NCBI RefSeq assembly: GCF_902459465.1
Contig: NC_047070.1
Coordinates: 3,348,001-3,412,000, forward strand
DNA from: Asterias rubens
Lineage: Eukaryota; Echinodermata; Asteroidea; Forcipulatida; Asteriidae
DNA: 64,000 nt
Reading direction: 5' to 3'
The notes under the pieces were generated by a model that was not told where the DNA came from, ran no database searches, and saw only the letters and a program-made list of their open reading frames with translations. Shown piece by piece: positions 60,734 through 64,000 of this stretch. Position 1 is the stretch's first letter. Each line of letters opens with the position of its first letter. Both the position numbers and the translations under genes were made by a program.

Positions 60734-62788
60734 TCACCGACGGGTCACATTTAAACTCAATAATGCCAGTGGTGCAGCCTGTTCAGCCATCACTGGTTTC
60801 CCGCATATGTCGTTGTTGGTAACGACGGGATCTATCCATGCTCTAGCAACGGCACCAGTCAAACGCTCGCCTGTAAATAAAAATAAGTACATTTTTTTGT
60901 TTAGAGTTTCTAGAGGAAAACATTATAGGGTTGACAGATCGTGTAAAAGCAAAACCTAAGTCGTGTTTTGATGTGAAAATAAAATAAACTTACTGCAACA
61001 GTCGACCCTATTGATGATTGTAATCGTCCTGATGCAATGCTCACCCTCAAGATCAACTCTCCACCAAGGGTTCATCTCGCCACCTCTCACTGTTGGCAAA
61101 GAGTAAAAAACAACACCGAAACTCACATGAAATGTATTGCAAGAAATATCCTTCGATCCTTCGATACAGTTGGTCTTGACTTTTAAATGTTCACTTACTC
61201 GTTTGTGTGCAATCTCCGCTCTTAGTTGATGCCAAACCTTTGCCATCTACAGCTTTATGTGATACGTATACACCCGTGTTCGTTGAACTCTGCTCAGTTG
61301 GTTTGTCAATGATGGACAAATTCACTGGGTGGAAAATTGCAAAATGATTTTTTATCAAAAACGTTAAATTAAAATGATGTCGTGGAGTCAGCTTGTGACT
61401 TACCATTCTAGAATATATGATACTTTCAGGGATACTTTTTGTAACTTGTTATTTCACACTTTGTTTCACCAACTAGACTGGCCCAAACGTCTTTTTGCCT
61501 CACCTGGACAATCCAACAAGATGACAATTTCTTTCTCAGTGGCTCTGAATGGTGGCTGATCAATGTAATAAGGTATGTACGATCTCTCTGGTGTGTACAA
61601 ATTCAACCCGCCTGGTAGGAGTCGTGTACAAATACAGCGGTTGTTGTAGTCAACTGGTAACACCCATTTGAGTTTACCCTCTTGGTTAGAGTCAGGCTCC
61701 TGGCCTAGGTAACAATTGTTGGCCACAACCTCTATCTCAAAATGAACTGAGGGATAACAAGATGTACAGTTTGAAAAAATTGTTTAAGGCTAGTTTTACC
61801 TAACAATCTATTTGCATACAAATGTAGGAGTTTTCATACCTGCAGCGTGACACTTCCAAATGCTGGTTAAAAGCATTAATTGGTTCAAATAATACTCTCT
61901 TGATTATTATTGACTCGAAATTGTTACACAGAAAAGATATCCAAACTACGGCGGATCATGATAACGGTTTTAAGATCAATAAAGTTGCACAACACATGGT
62001 TACCTTTAGGAACGGTTATACTCTTTGATATACTTCCCTTGGAGCCGACAACATCCGATGCCTCGCATGCAATAGTAACGTCGGATGTCGGTTTCATAGA
62101 GCGAAACTTCAACTCCGACCGCGTCCTATAGATATTGGGAAAGCTTTCGACGATATCAACGTTTGATGAAGGAGACACCACGTAGAAGTGGGCCTCGTCA
62201 TCAGAGCGATGCCAGGTGATGTTCGGGTGATTTCCAGATTTCGCTAAGCACAGCAACTCCACATCGAAAGCGTCGTCGTTGTTTCTTTCAAACAAGTAGT
62301 GAATCACTAAGTTTGATTCTGAAAAAACAAATACTTGATGACACAGATTTCCACATAATGGATACCAAAAAAGAATCAAAATTTACAACAATATGGTGTT
62401 GAAATGACACTAGTTTCTGCCAACACATTTTACATATTTTGTTGTTTAAAGGGTCTGGGTAGGCCTACTTTTTGTAGGACACAAAACACACTGCTTACAT
62501 ATTTACACTGACTTTACACGGTTTGAAGATAATGATGGTAGACTGCTTCCCTTAAATTATTACCTATAAGGTTCTGTAGATTTTGAGAAATTAGTAAACA
62601 AGTCACAACAAATATTTTAGAATGTAAAACCGTACGTATTTTCGTGACATTGTTTTACTCGTTTCTCAAAAACTACAGCACCTCGGCAAGTAATATTTCA
62701 AGGGAAGCCTTCTGCTGTCATTATCTTCAAACTGTAAGTTTAAGATGTAAATCTGTGGACATTGTGTTTTGTGTAAGTACCCAAATCC

Positions 62789-63012
62789 TTTAAAGCCATT
62801 ATACACTTTCGGTAAACAGTATTGTCCAAGTCCCACACTTCGTGTATCACAACTTAGATATAAAACAACAAACCTGTTAAAATTTAGGCTCAATCGGTCA
62901 TCAGGAGTCGGGAGAAAATACCAGGAAAACCCACTCTTTTTCCGCGCGTTTCGCCGTGCCAGGACATGTGTTTAAAATAAATCCGTATATCTCGCTAACG
63001 AGAATTTATTTC
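62789..63012. repeat. MITE family B, right part missing
   Basis: AAAGCCATTATACACTTTCGG start and family interior up to CTCGCTAACGAGAATTTAT. In the intron between the LamG and Ig exons. Confidence 0.75.
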
Positions 63013-63136
63013 GATGACTTCATGTTTTAAGTTTCGCTGTGAAAGATTATCGATCTATTGAAAAATGAGTGCATCACAAAACCGGCTATGACCGTACATC
63101 TCTCTCTATAAAGAGATGGTGAAAAACCCATATGTT

Positions 63137-63505
63137 TTAAAGCCATTGGACACTTTCGGAACAGAAAAAAAAAAAAAAGTTCACAGATTTACAAATAACT
63201 TACAGGGTTTACGGTAATGGTGAAAGACTTCTCTTGAAATATTATTCCATGAAATGCCTTACTTTTTGAGAAAACATTAAAACAATATCAATTCTCGATA
63301 GAGAGAATTATGGATTTATTTTAAACACATGTCATGACCCGGCGAAATGTGCGGACATAGGGGTGGGTGTTCCCGTTATTTTCTCCCGACTCCGATGACC
63401 GATTGAGCCTAAATTTTCACAGGTTTGTTATTTTATATATAAGTTGTGATACACGAAGTGTGGGCCTTGGATAATATTGTTTACCGAAAGTGTCCAATTG
63501 CTTTG
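63137..63505. repeat. MITE family B copy in opposite orientation
   Basis: Ends AAAGCCATTGGACACTTTCGG and CCGAAAGTGTCCAATTGCTTT. It stops about 40 bp before the LamG exon donor. Confidence 0.75.
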
Positions 63506-64000
63506 AACAGCTTTCATTTCAAGAGAGTATATATGTGTTGAACTCACCAGACGTTTCCCTGAGGTATGCAGTTTGAACTTCAGTGTCGTTGAACGTTCTG
63601 TAGAACATTTTGAAATCACTGAATTCACCCTCTGGGCTTCCTGCACTTACACCAGTACTTGTGAACATACGAACATTGTCAGTGTTTGTGGGGTGGGTGG
63701 TTGAAATACTAGTCTCCGTTTCAAGCGAGTAACCTAACACCCCATTCTTGTAATACCTGGTACCAACATCGGCATTGTACGTGAAACAATGATGGGTCCA
63801 GACATCAGTAGGAAATACATCAGGAGTATCCATTTCATCTCCCAAACCTTGTTATTGAGATCGCCGCGGACCATCAAAACAAATTTCCTTGTCATATAAA
63901 TAGCGAAACCTCGTGCGGTTGCGTCATGCCCTCCCGTGGATATTATATATCGTCTTAAAGTACTTGGAAGGCTCTTGTAGTTCATCCAGAATGTCAAGGT

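Larger units (their letters stand above)
60734..64000 (-). pseudogene. LamG-Ig-Cys-FTP lectin gene, partial, with two frame disruptions
   Basis: Minus-strand exons: 63548 to beyond 64000 (LamG/concanavalin-like; TFWMNYKSLPS, DVWTHHCFTYN, RYYKNGV), 62318-62004 (Ig-like; ELLCLAKSGNHPNITWHR, then TIACEASD), 61746-61504 (the same 81-codon Cys domain as in the small lectin), 61324-61199, 61089-60994 and 60870 onward (FTP domain). All introns are phase 1-1 except inside the FTP domain, as expected for shuffled modules. The LamG exon changes frame near 63846-63852, and the last FTP exon lacks 4 nt relative to the small lectin gene near 60769, which brings a TGA at 60736-60734. The sequence after this stop still resembles the neighbour's intact C-terminus. 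The locus is therefore either a recent pseudogene, a truncated allele, or two assembly indels. The 5' end lies beyond the window. Confidence 0.75.

Overview
The window is eukaryotic nuclear DNA, most likely from an echinoderm and probably a sea star. That placement is an inference from split genes with short coding exons and GT-AG introns, metazoan gene families, echinoderm-like lectin architecture, and a dense load of TTAA-flanked MITEs and tRNA-derived SINEs. All gene models below were spliced by hand. They rest on GT/AG sites, reading-phase continuity across every intron, and family resemblance. No transcripts or searches were available.

Layout. (1) 701-12457, + strand: the last 11 exons of an RRP5/PDCD11-type ribosome biogenesis factor (final S1 domain, acidic/basic linker, C-terminal HAT repeats). 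One intron holds a 2.4 kb minisatellite with a 43-bp unit. (2) 15678-28786, + strand: a complete 494-residue MFS transporter of the SLC49 family (SLC49A3/MFSD7-like) in nine coding exons, with a plausible TATA promoter and untranslated first exon 4.2 kb upstream. (3) 33107-42914, + strand, and 44470-51733, - strand: two tail-to-tail SLC7 amino-acid transporter paralogues (light subunits of heteromeric transporters). Each has ten coding exons and exactly 488 codons before the stop, and exons 2-9 match in length. (4) 54301-58337, - strand: a small secreted fucolectin (signal peptide, 81-residue Cys domain, F-type/FTP lectin domain). (5) 60734-64000, - strand, running off the right edge: a larger relative (LamG-like, Ig, the same Cys domain, FTP). 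It carries two frame disruptions and looks like a decaying gene or allele.

Between and inside the genes lie many mobile-element remnants. These include at least three families of TTAA-bordered MITEs, and a roughly 1 kb TTAA-bordered element carrying a degenerate THAP zinc finger, which is a Kolobok-like signature. There is a 650-bp foldback element with an 8-bp target duplication, and an element whose ends are inverted arrays of a 16-mer. A LINE 3' end, SINEs and several long palindromes are also present. Local tandem duplications that copied exon edges recur in three places.

The genes do not form a pathway. The SLC7 pair and the lectin pair are each local duplications. The transporters would act at membranes (SLC7 with a disulphide-linked SLC3 heavy chain), and the lectins in extracellular glycan recognition.
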